A DNA stretch of 41,106 nt from assembly GCA_964534945.1 (NCBI GenBank), contig CAZHSB010000009.1, positions 1 to 41,106 of the forward strand, read 5' to 3'. The notes beneath the pieces are model-generated. The model was not told the DNA's origin. It saw only the letters and a list, made by a program, of their open reading frames with translations, and ran no database searches. This DNA is from CAZHFA01 sp964534945. GTDB lineage: Bacteria > Bdellovibrionota_C > UBA2361 > CAKMMH01. Below, piece by piece: positions 34,506 through 41,106 of this stretch. Made by a program: the position numbers and the translations under genes. Positions within the stretch are counted from its first letter, which is position 1; every line of letters begins with the position of its first letter.

Positions 34506-36244
34506 TTATTCTCCAATATGGGCAATCAAAGAAACTAGATATTCAACATTTCCAAATTTTATCCAATCTCCCTGATTTACCTTAAATGGTGTACTCCTTT
34601 GTTCATATTCATTTCTTCCTTTTTGCTTTAAATAAATTCCAGCATCACTCATCAAATCTTGTATCATTATCCCATTAGTATTAGATACTGTTACTAAAGC
34701 ATGCGGGGTAGAAATTGATTCATCATCTATAATAAAATCAAAATCTTTTAAAGGATCTTTTGTTATAAAAAATTTCCCTTCTCTAACCTCAACTGCTGTC
34801 CCTTGTGGATCTTTATAAGAAACTAGCCAACCAACCAATCTTCCAATAAGATCTTTATTGATAGTATTTGTTGTACTAACAACTTGTTTTTCCGAAACAA
34901 CAGATTTATTCTCTATCTTTTCTTGGATTACGGGCTCTTTTATTGCTTTTTCCTTTGGCTTTTCTACAGAAATATTTTTATTTTCTTTTTTATCATTTCT
35001 AACATTTTTATTTTCTTTTGAAGGCTCTTTCAAAGAAAAAGTATTTGCCTTTTTATCATTTTTAACATTATTTTGTACAACTTTTTTTTCTTCTGGCCCA
35101 TTATGTCGTTTAATATTCTTTTCTTCCATATTTTCTTGTTTAGAAAAAACTTTAGATGTATCTCTAGGAGAAAATCTTAATGGCTTATCTTTATCATATT
35201 TCTTACTATTTTCATTTTTTAGGGGTTTTTTAACTTCAAGCTTTTTTTCATTTTCTGGATCTATTTGTCCTTGAAGATCCTCTAATAAAATTTCTTCATT
35301 ATCTTCATTGTTACTGGCTTTTTCTTCATTTTTTTCAAAAATATTATCCAAAGTATTTCCATCGTCTTCTAAATATTTTTGTTGATCAACAGGAGAATTA
35401 CCTTCTATTGCAATGTCATTATTATTGTAAACTTTCTTGTCTTCTTCCTTGGGATATAACTCATCATCTTCTATAGATATTTTTTCTTGCTTATTTATAT
35501 CTTCAAAAAGGTCATTAAGATCAGATTCTAAATCTAAATCTTTAGAAAAAATATCTTCATCAAGTCCGTCAAAAAAGTCTTCTTCTTCATTTTGTTCCTG
35601 TTCAGAAGAAACTTTTCGTTCTTCTTGAGGAGGATTCTCAGCATTTAAATTTTCATTGGCATCTGATAAGTAATCATTTAATTCAATATTAGGGAAATCC
35701 ACTGGATCTCGTTCTGGATAATTTTCCTTTAACGAGTCTTTATCAGCTGGTTCAATAAATATATCGTCATCATATGATTTTTCTTCAACAAAAGAAGATA
35801 ATGGATCTTCATTATTAACAACTTCCTGCATTTCAGGAACTTCCTCTTCTATTTCTGGCTCTTCTTCGGCAAAAGGGTTNNNNNNNNNNNNNNNNNNNNN
35901 NNNNNNNNNNNNNNNNNNNNNNNNNNNNNNNNNNNNNNNNNNNNNNNNNNNNNNNNNNNNNNNNNNNNNNNNNNNNNNNCCTGCATTTCAGGAACTTCCT
36001 CTTCTATTTCTGGCTCTTCTTCGGCAAAAGGGTTAGCACCTTGAGCAGAGCACCACATTGATTCAGAGATTGTCATGGTTTTCTGACGAATTCTAGATTC
36101 TTTTGCCTGTCCATCATCTTTTTTTTCTTCTGATGATTCAATACTAGCTCCACACATTCTACATCTCGTTGATAATGCAGGAACTAAACTATTGCACGAA
36201 GGACATCTCACGAAAGTCAATTTGTTATTATCACCATTTTCCAT
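34506..36244 (-). CDS. Zinc-ribbon/FHA protein of the T3SS operon (single gene across a false gap)
   Basis: The record appears to hold two pieces, but collapsing the flanking 55-bp duplication and the 100 Ns (155 nt) leaves 1584 nt, exactly 528 codons in one frame. The 527-residue product has an N-terminal zinc ribbon with CPSC at 14-17 and CRMC at 28-31. A long acidic Glu/Asp/Asn-rich region follows, then a Lys-rich linker, and a C-terminal FHA-like domain at about 415-527 (GKFFITKDPLKDFDFIIDDE, ISTPHALVTVSNTNG, PFKVNQGDWIKFGNVEYLVS). FHA domains bind phosphothreonine; the usual Arg of the G-R-S motif is replaced here. AGGAG precedes the ATG. It probably links signalling or recruitment to the T3SS base; there is no characterised match that I know. 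Confidence 0.78.
35825..35879. repeat. 55-bp direct repeat, left copy (assembly overlap)
   Basis: This is identical to 35980-36034 and abuts the N block. The length of 55 is a common de Bruijn graph k-mer size, so it is probably the same sequence present on the ends of two contigs. It encodes NPFAEEEPEIEEEVPEMQ. Confidence 0.9.
35880..35979. other. 100-N scaffold gap, probably spurious
   Basis: Exactly 100 Ns between two identical 55-bp ends. The contigs most likely overlap and no sequence is missing. Alternatively, a short tandem repeat in the acidic region was collapsed here. Confidence 0.9.
35980..36034. repeat. 55-bp direct repeat, right copy (assembly overlap)
   Basis: A perfect copy of 35825-35879 on the other side of the N block. 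After removal of one copy and the Ns, the coding frame is continuous. Confidence 0.9.
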
Positions 36245-36269
36245 AATTAACTCCTATTAAAAACCTTTT

Positions 36270-37565
36270 TTAATTTATTGCTCCAAATAATAAATTAATT
36301 AACAACAATACAATTACGACCATAAAAAAACCTATTGCAAAAAAAGCAATTCTTCCCTTCTTATCCAATGTAACATATAAATTGTTTACATTTTCTATAA
36401 AAAACTTAATAAGACCTATAGCCCTTTCAATAAACTTTCCCTCTTTTTTCTCCTTTTCTTCACGAACCGCTACAAGTGACAAAAAAGCTTTTACATCATT
36501 GTTCGAGCTTAAAAATAAATCTTCATCTTCTTTTGAATAACAAATCCCTAATTTTATTGAATCTCCTAAATCAATTATATGTGGAGATTTTGAAAGCATC
36601 ATACTTTCTCCATTCTCAATTAACATTCCATCACAAACACTTCCATTACTACTATTATCAATCAATGTAATTTCTGACTTTAAATTACTAGAAATTTTCA
36701 AATGAACTCTTGAAATATGAGGAGAACTTATACGCACATCATTTTCTAAAGATCTTCCAAGTAAAATTTCTTTACCTGAAGAAATCGGCAATTTTGCAGG
36801 CACCACTAATGAAGAAGTAGAAAATAAAATTGGATATTGTATTTCGCTTTCTGGCTTTTCGGCAACGGAGTGTGGAAGATTTTTATCCATAGAAGAAATC
36901 TGACTCTCTGAATTTACACCCATGATATTTATACCTCCTCCTAAAGAAATTATTTGACATGGATTAACAGAAATTCTAGATGATATTCGTTCTCCATCTA
37001 TGAAAACTCCATTTTGTGACATGGCATCTTCAATAATAAATTTTGAATTTTCATAAATTATTTTACAATGAATATCTTCAATGCCCTCTGCATCTATTCT
37101 AATATGACAATCTTTAGAACGTCCGAGTAATACCTCTGTCGCAGGCTCTATTGAATATACAACAGGTTTTTCATGGAAAATCACTATTGCTGGAACAACT
37201 GGCATATGAGAAAGGGTCGCCTTTCTTAAGTCTCTTAAAATATTTTTTGGATTTAAATCTATTGGTCTTAACAATAAATCATTATCTATTGTTATTATGT
37301 ATAATGAAATATCACCTAATTTCATCTTTGTTGATGAATAAAAAATTTCTTCTAGTTGTTCTGCGTTTTCTTCAGTAAACATTGAATAACAAGAAAAGCT
37401 TATCCCCTTTCCTTTTACGAAATGAAGCGAATATCCCAAAGACGCCATTTCATCTACAACGACATGGCAATGAGGGTCAGCCCCAATTGTAAAGTGCGGA
37501 CGCCTTACATATAATAGCTCTGATTGTTGCCCAGAATTGTTAAAAGATATTTCTACTACAAACAT
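36270..37565 (-). CDS. Triple-FHA tail-anchored membrane protein in the SctD position
   Basis: The 431-residue protein is the first gene of the T3SS operon. It contains a degenerate FHA-like domain at 1-100 (FTIGADPHCHVVV), a canonical FHA at about 125-220 (LLGRSKDCHIRI at 146-157, QNGVFIDG at 184-191) and another at about 245-345 (LLGRSLENDVRI at 268-279, ISRVHLKI, SSNGSVCDG). A basic amphipathic region follows, and one membrane helix at 406-428 lies three residues from the end. SctD proteins have a cytoplasmic FHA fold, one membrane helix and a large periplasmic ring domain; chlamydial CdsD carries additional FHA. Here the periplasmic domain is absent. It could be a reduced SctD or a separate phosphothreonine-binding adaptor. 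Confidence 0.75.
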   Translation of the reverse strand: MFVVEISFNNSGQQSELLYVRRPHFTIGADPHCHVVVDEMASLGYSLHFVKGKGISFSCYSMFTEENAEQLEEIFYSSTKMKLGDISLYIITIDNDLLLRPIDLNPKNILRDLRKATLSHMPVVPAIVIFHEKPVVYSIEPATEVLLGRSKDCHIRIDAEGIEDIHCKIIYENSKFIIEDAMSQNGVFIDGERISSRISVNPCQIISLGGGINIMGVNSESQISSMDKNLPHSVAEKPESEIQYPILFSTSSLVVPAKLPISSGKEILLGRSLENDVRISSPHISRVHLKISSNLKSEITLIDNSSNGSVCDGMLIENGESMMLSKSPHIIDLGDSIKLGICYSKEDEDLFLSSNNDVKAFLSLVAVREEKEKKEGKFIERAIGLIKFFIENVNNLYVTLDKKGRIAFFAIGFFMVVIVLLLINLLFGAIN

Positions 37566-37932
37566 TATACTTTTTAAAATAATTAATTATTTAAAATTTT
37601 ATGACTTAAAATCATTTTTACACTTATGCAAAAAAATCAAAATCATTATTTACTATTTGTTTATCGGAAAAAATAAACAGTTACATGAATGAAAAATGTT
37701 ATATAAAACAAAATTCTTATCTAATAAATATCCCTTTTGACAATTCAAAATGCTAGAAAAATAAGAAAATCTAAGAAAATGACCAAATAAAAATAAAACG
37801 CCCTTTTATTTTGCTTATAAATTTAACTAATAAGAATTTAGTTTTCTTATATTGAGTTTTTTGAAAAAACCTTTTATTTTTTTTTGCATCAAACATAACA
37901 TAAGTATTTTATTTAATTTTTTTAGAGGAAAA
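37566..37932. promoter_or_regulatory. Divergent intergenic region (T3SS operon / response-regulator operon)
   Basis: A 367-bp stretch of about 80% A+T with no credible gene. It must hold the promoters of both the minus-strand T3SS operon and the plus-strand regulator-pilin operon. A TTGACA at 37737-37742 is a good -35 candidate for the plus strand, but only weak -10 sequences follow at 17-19 bp. A GTTTTTTGAAAAAAC palindrome lies at 37856-37870. AGAGGA at 37924-37929 is the ribosome site of the regulator gene. Confidence 0.4.
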
Positions 37933-38292
37933 ATGGAAAATAAAAAAATTTTAGTTATTGATGATGATATGACAGCACTAGATATTGTTGACTTTTTGTT
38001 TGAAGATGAAGGCTTTGAAGTCGTAAGAAGAGCTGATGGCATAAGCGCACTTGAGTGTGTTGAGGAACAAAAACCTAACATTATTCTTGTTGATCTTATG
38101 ATGCCAAGAATGAACGGGCAAGATTGCATAAGGGAAACAAGAGCAAAAGGAATAACAGTTCCAATTGTTGCCTTTACCGCTATTGAAGATCCTGAGGTAC
38201 ATCAAGAAGCGATGGATGCTGGGGCAAATTTAGTACTAACAAAACCTTGTAAACCAAATAAACTTTTAGATGCAATAAATGAATTGTTATAA
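37933..38292 (+). CDS. Single-domain response regulator (receiver only)
   Basis: This 119-residue CheY/Spo0F-like receiver has the acidic pocket in VIDDD, the phosphoacceptor aspartate in IILVDLMMPRMNG, the switch Thr in FTAIED and the conserved Lys in LTKPCKP. No output domain is present, so it acts by protein contact. I chose the ATG at 37933 with AGAGGA upstream; a longer frame from 37852 would add 27 hydrophobic residues and has no ribosome site. It is 13 nt before the pilin-like gene, apparently in one operon, and diverges from the T3SS operon. The partner kinase is not in the window. Confidence 0.92.
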   Translation: MENKKILVIDDDMTALDIVDFLFEDEGFEVVRRADGISALECVEEQKPNIILVDLMMPRMNGQDCIRETRAKGITVPIVAFTAIEDPEVHQEAMDAGANLVLTKPCKPNKLLDAINELL

Positions 38293-38305
38293 TAATTGAT
38301 TTTTT

Positions 38306-38761
38306 GTGAAAAAAATTTTTTTTCTGCTAACATTTTTCATTTTTGCAAATTCTGCATTGTCACAAAGCCTAGCAAAAATTGGAGGTATTAGTGATTTTAG
38401 TACATTCAATTGGTCTGGAAGTGGAGATCTTGTGCAAGATAGTAACGTTTGCGTATTTAGTGAAACTGGAAACTATAAAGTTACTATTCAAGGAAGTAAT
38501 AGCGGATTTTCTTTACTATACAACGGCACATCAATCCCATATTCTGTAAAGTGGAATGATGCTTCTAACACGACAAACAATGTAGAGATATCTCATAATA
38601 TTCCTCTAATGAATCAAACAGGCGCTAATACTTCTGATGAAGATTGTGACGGTGGTACAAATGCTAATCTTGAAATTTCATTTGATGCAGCAAATCTTGG
38701 GAGCTCTCCTTCAGGAAATTATACGGGATATATTACAATTATTATTGAGGCAACAAATTAA
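38306..38761 (+). CDS. Secreted spore-coat-U (SCPU)-like fimbrial protein
   Basis: The GTG start at 38306 begins a clear signal peptide (MKKIFFLLTFFIFANSALSQ). The 151-residue product is beta-rich with two cysteines in the mature part (around NVCVFSE and DEDCDGG), typical spacing for a disulfide, and pilin-like motifs NYKVTIQGSNSGFSLLYNG, IPYSVKWND and a terminal GNYTGYITIIIEAT strand, the ending seen in SCPU/chaperone-usher pilins. It lies 2 nt before a pilus chaperone gene. It is probably a surface fibre subunit folded by that chaperone. Confidence 0.7.
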   Translation: MKKIFFLLTFFIFANSALSQSLAKIGGISDFSTFNWSGSGDLVQDSNVCVFSETGNYKVTIQGSNSGFSLLYNGTSIPYSVKWNDASNTTNNVEISHNIPLMNQTGANTSDEDCDGGTNANLEISFDAANLGSSPSGNYTGYITIIIEATN

Positions 38762-38763
38762 TT

Positions 38764-39477
38764 ATGAAAAAAATAATTTTTTTATTTCTTTTTATTTCTT
38801 TTATCTTTCCAAATTTTCTTTGGGCACAAATAGTTGTTCCTAATTATTTTCAGATTTTTAAAAATACGGATAAGCCTGTAAGAAATATGATTGTTAAAAA
38901 TCAGGGCACTGCTCCCCTTATAGTAAATACTTCAGTAGAAGAATCTATTATCAATGAACTGGGAAAAGAGGAAAACATTTCAACAAAGAATCTAATTGTT
39001 GCACCAAAAAATTTTGCATTAGGTCCTAAAGAACAAAAAACTATCAGAGTCCTCGTTAGAAAATCAAATGCTGATGTAGAAAAATTTTATAAAATAACTT
39101 TTTTTCCAAAACCATTAACTAGCGAAAAAGATTTTCAAGAATTTGGAACTGACGAAAAAAGTATTGGTATAAGAATTGTTACAGGAATGGTTGCAACAAT
39201 TTTCGTAGAACCCATGGAAAGAAATATTAATATAACATACAAGAGGACATCAGACTCTATTACATTTTCAAATAATGGAAATTACCATACACGAATTTTT
39301 GAGGCTAACGTCTGTGATACAAGCTTATTAGATAAATCTTGTAAAGAAATAGAAAAGTTCTTTACTCTCCGTCCAAACCAAACACATACGATAAAGATTC
39401 AAGAGAACAAATATTTGCTTTATAAAGAAAAGCAAGTAGTTCGTGGAAAAGTTTTAGAACGCATTATCGCACCATAA
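38764..39477 (+). CDS. Periplasmic pilus-assembly chaperone (PapD-like)
   Basis: The 237-residue protein has a signal peptide (MKKIIFLFLFISFIFPNFLWAQ) and the two immunoglobulin-like domains of fimbrial chaperones. ALGPKEQKTIRVLVRKSNAD corresponds to the conserved G1-strand and P-G-x-x-Q-x-x-R-V region, YKITFFPKP to the typical Y-x-x-x-x-x-P loop, and SDSITFSNNGNYHTRIFEAN to domain 2. It is immediately downstream of its likely client. No usher gene follows; the next gene is on the other strand, so the usher must be elsewhere or is missing. Confidence 0.85.
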   Translation: MKKIIFLFLFISFIFPNFLWAQIVVPNYFQIFKNTDKPVRNMIVKNQGTAPLIVNTSVEESIINELGKEENISTKNLIVAPKNFALGPKEQKTIRVLVRKSNADVEKFYKITFFPKPLTSEKDFQEFGTDEKSIGIRIVTGMVATIFVEPMERNINITYKRTSDSITFSNNGNYHTRIFEANVCDTSLLDKSCKEIEKFFTLRPNQTHTIKIQENKYLLYKEKQVVRGKVLERIIAP

Positions 39478-39528
39478 AATAATAAATAATTCAAAATGCA
39501 TTATTTACAAAATTAAAACTGCAAACCG

Positions 39529-40881
39529 CTACTCTATACGACTCTGACAAGGATTAGATATTGTCCAACACTGCCACTGACTTCCGACCTTACATCTTAA
39601 CACTGAAGGAGTTTTTAATGTACTACAACCTACCTTAGCTCTCCAATGTTGTCTTCCCACACCGTTGTAAGGATTATCACTTTGAGCGCTACACCCCATT
39701 GCGTCTGATCTTGAATTATTTGAAGCAACAACCGAGCATTCTGAAGCTTTTGTATATATAGGAAGTAGTGCTACGGGAAGTCCATTTGATTCACTTCTTC
39801 CTTTCCATAAAAATCCATTTCCTACCCCACGCGTTACATCACAATCAACACTTATGTTAGAAGAAGAATCATCGTCGCTACTTGAGCTTCCTTTTATATT
39901 GAATATCCCGATGTCTTTTACTAGAGTTCCTGATTTTATGTTTGATGGCGTACTAAGGGATAATATAAATGTTGTATCAGAACCTGTGGTTAAATTATAT
40001 TTATAAATATTTTTATCTGCACCCTTATAGATAAAACCTATTCCGTCCGAGAAAAAAGCTCTTGAAATGTCAAAAAATTTTCCTGTCTTATTAACAACAC
40101 GAGGAATATAATATTGTGTTGTATCGTTACCATTTATTTGATTTAAGAATACAAAAAAAGCCTTGTCGCTTTCATTTTTTATATATCCAATATTATCTTT
40201 TCCGTCGCCATCAATGTCTGCGACAACAATTCCTCCTTGTATAAAATTTCCAAAGGCCTTTTGTTTCACCAAAACCTTCGATCCTCTTGTCACCACATCA
40301 TAACCCCAAAGATTTTTCCCCTTATCACCATTTAAATAAGCAACGCCTTTCTTTTTTCCGATAAATTCATCTTTCCCATCGCCATTAACATCTGCACAAT
40401 AGTAATATGTATATCCATTTCTTGGAAGATTAATCGTTCTTTTCTTTCCACCAAAATCTTTAAAGTACAGTTTCTTACCATCAATAAAAGCAATCTCTGT
40501 TTTTCCATTGCCATTAAAATCACAACCAGACAACGCCTTAACAGAACCAGAGCCAAATGTTTTAAAACCAGAATACAATCCAGTATCGATATCTTTATAT
40601 CTCCATAAAAGTTTATTATTCTTTACTCTTATGATTCCAACATCCGCCTTATTGTCTCCGTTAAAATCTCCTGAAATAATTTTATCTGTTTTCTTATTTC
40701 CAAAAGTTGTGCTTTTAGTATTTCCATCGTCTAAAAATATCCCATGATCTATATTAGTACCATCATCATTAGTCCCATAAAGATGAAAATCTGTTACTCC
40801 ATTAGTATTATAATCAACATTGCTAGCAAACGCTTGGCTGAAAAAGAAAACTATAGAAAACGATAAATATATTATTTTCAT
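39529..40881 (-). CDS. Secreted FG-GAP/VCBS repeat protein with Cys-rich C-terminal domain
   Basis: The 450-residue protein has signal peptide MKIIYLSFSIVFFFSQAFAS. Repeats with calcium-binding loops of the D-x-N/D-G-D/N-G/N-K type recur (DFNGDNKADVGII, DFNGNGKTEIAFI, DVNGDGKDEFIGK, DIDGDGKDNIGYI), predicting a beta-propeller like integrin alpha heads. After a Ser/Asp-rich linker (SSSSDDDSSSN, about residue 335) comes a domain of roughly 105 residues with seven to eight cysteines and many Trp (WKGRSESNGLP, CSAQSDNPYNGVG, QHWRAKVGCS, QWQCWTISNPC), probably disulfide-bonded. An adhesin-like or glycan-binding surface role is inference. It is convergent with the pilus chaperone gene. Confidence 0.8.
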   Translation of the reverse strand: MKIIYLSFSIVFFFSQAFASNVDYNTNGVTDFHLYGTNDDGTNIDHGIFLDDGNTKSTTFGNKKTDKIISGDFNGDNKADVGIIRVKNNKLLWRYKDIDTGLYSGFKTFGSGSVKALSGCDFNGNGKTEIAFIDGKKLYFKDFGGKKRTINLPRNGYTYYYCADVNGDGKDEFIGKKKGVAYLNGDKGKNLWGYDVVTRGSKVLVKQKAFGNFIQGGIVVADIDGDGKDNIGYIKNESDKAFFVFLNQINGNDTTQYYIPRVVNKTGKFFDISRAFFSDGIGFIYKGADKNIYKYNLTTGSDTTFILSLSTPSNIKSGTLVKDIGIFNIKGSSSSDDDSSSNISVDCDVTRGVGNGFLWKGRSESNGLPVALLPIYTKASECSVVASNNSRSDAMGCSAQSDNPYNGVGRQHWRAKVGCSTLKTPSVLRCKVGSQWQCWTISNPCQSRIE

Positions 40882-40929
40882 TGAAAGAATCTCTCTAAAA
40901 TATAATTATTAATGCCACTTTGATTAAGT

Positions 40930-41106
40930 TTAGTTTAAAGCACCGTTTTTCACAATATGATATTCTGGAGAAAAATACTCAAGATATTGGTATGCCATAG
41001 CAGGAAGTGTTAATAAAGTAGCATCAGAAATTGACTCAAAAGGCTGTTCGGCACCTGACTTCGACGGTATGGGAGAAAAAAGAGTGAAATGAAGTGTTGT
41101 GATATT
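40930..41106 (-). other. Unidentified edge fragment, open on both strands, GC-richer than surroundings
   Basis: On the minus strand a frame is open from the window edge to TAA (40930-40932), 58 residues ending PEYHIVKNGALN. On the plus strand a 43-codon frame without a start runs from about 40963 to TGA at 41090-41092, ending PDFDGMGEKRVK. Both look more protein-like than chance. The stretch 41041-41075 is richer in G+C than its neighbours. It could be a gene tail, a decayed repeat or a structured RNA. I cannot decide. Confidence 0.3.

Noticed and set aside
35437..35628. Ser-rich plus-strand ORFs opposite the zinc-ribbon/FHA gene (also 34858-35274)
   Set aside because: Antisense of Glu/Asp/Lys-rich codons gives Ser/Phe/Leu runs; these are shadows of the acidic protein.
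1..41106. tRNA, rRNA, CRISPR array or insertion sequence
   Set aside because: Intergenic stretches were read for tRNA-like ends, regularly spaced repeats and transposase motifs; none was convincing. The only long direct repeat is the 55-bp assembly overlap.

Overview
This is a strongly AT-rich (about 70% A+T by eye) stretch from a flagellated, diderm (Gram-negative-type) bacterium. A periplasmic P-ring protein, an outer-membrane L-ring lipoprotein, a fimbrial chaperone and proton-pumping complex I subunits support this. The flagellar order flgF-flgG-flgA-flgH-flgI-flgJ-flgM-flgN resembles 'deltaproteobacterial' lineages in the broad sense (Desulfobacterota or Bdellovibrionota). That placement is inference and I would not go finer. 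Low GC, a non-flagellar type III secretion locus and a large glycan locus suggest a host-associated or predatory life style.

Layout. (1) 1-3533: end of an unknown gene, trmL (minus), a small membrane protein, then a partial complex I block nuoH-I-J-K (plus). (2) 3640-5960 (minus): bidirectional terminator, a two-gene operon encoding a needle/rod-like small protein and a probable secreted partner, then an OGG1-type DNA glycosylase. (3) 5978-20853 (minus): surface-polysaccharide locus with a polyprenyl-phosphate sugar transferase, four separate glycosyltransferases, a CgeB-like glycosyltransferase and a giant protein with three glycosyltransferase domains plus TPRs. It also holds a VirD4/TraG-like ATPase with a C-terminal leucine-rich-repeat tail. 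(4) 21029-21784: an EI24/CysZ-type membrane protein (plus), overlapping tail-to-tail with flgN. (5) 21740-28382 (minus): the flagellar rod/ring operon, headed by a membrane-anchored coiled-coil/HTH protein. (6) 28616-29368 (plus): a GlmU-like nucleotidyltransferase without its acetyltransferase half. (7) 29365-37565 (minus): one tightly packed non-flagellar T3SS operon (FHA membrane protein, zinc-ribbon/FHA protein, SctJ, two small proteins, SctQ, SctR, SctS, SctT-like, truncated SctU, small protein, TPR protein). (8) 37933-39477 (plus): receiver-only response regulator, spore-coat-U-like pilin and pilus chaperone. (9) 39529-41106 (minus): an FG-GAP/VCBS secreted protein and an unidentified edge fragment.

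The main item is the T3SS operon. It combines recognisable export-apparatus parts with an unusual architecture. The only SctU-like protein stops exactly where the autocleaving cytoplasmic domain should begin. The SctT-like protein is short. The position of SctD is taken by a triple-FHA protein whose only membrane segment is at its C-terminal end, so it has no periplasmic ring domain. A second, zinc-ribbon FHA protein follows. SctV, SctN, SctC and SctL are not in the window. A possible needle or rod gene with a substrate-like partner lies 24 kb away.

Two 100-N blocks are scaffold gaps. The one at 35880-35979 is flanked by a perfect 55-bp duplication, which looks like an assembly-graph overlap. 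Removing 155 nt joins two apparent genes into one 527-residue ORF. No rRNA, tRNA, CRISPR array or insertion sequence was recognised.
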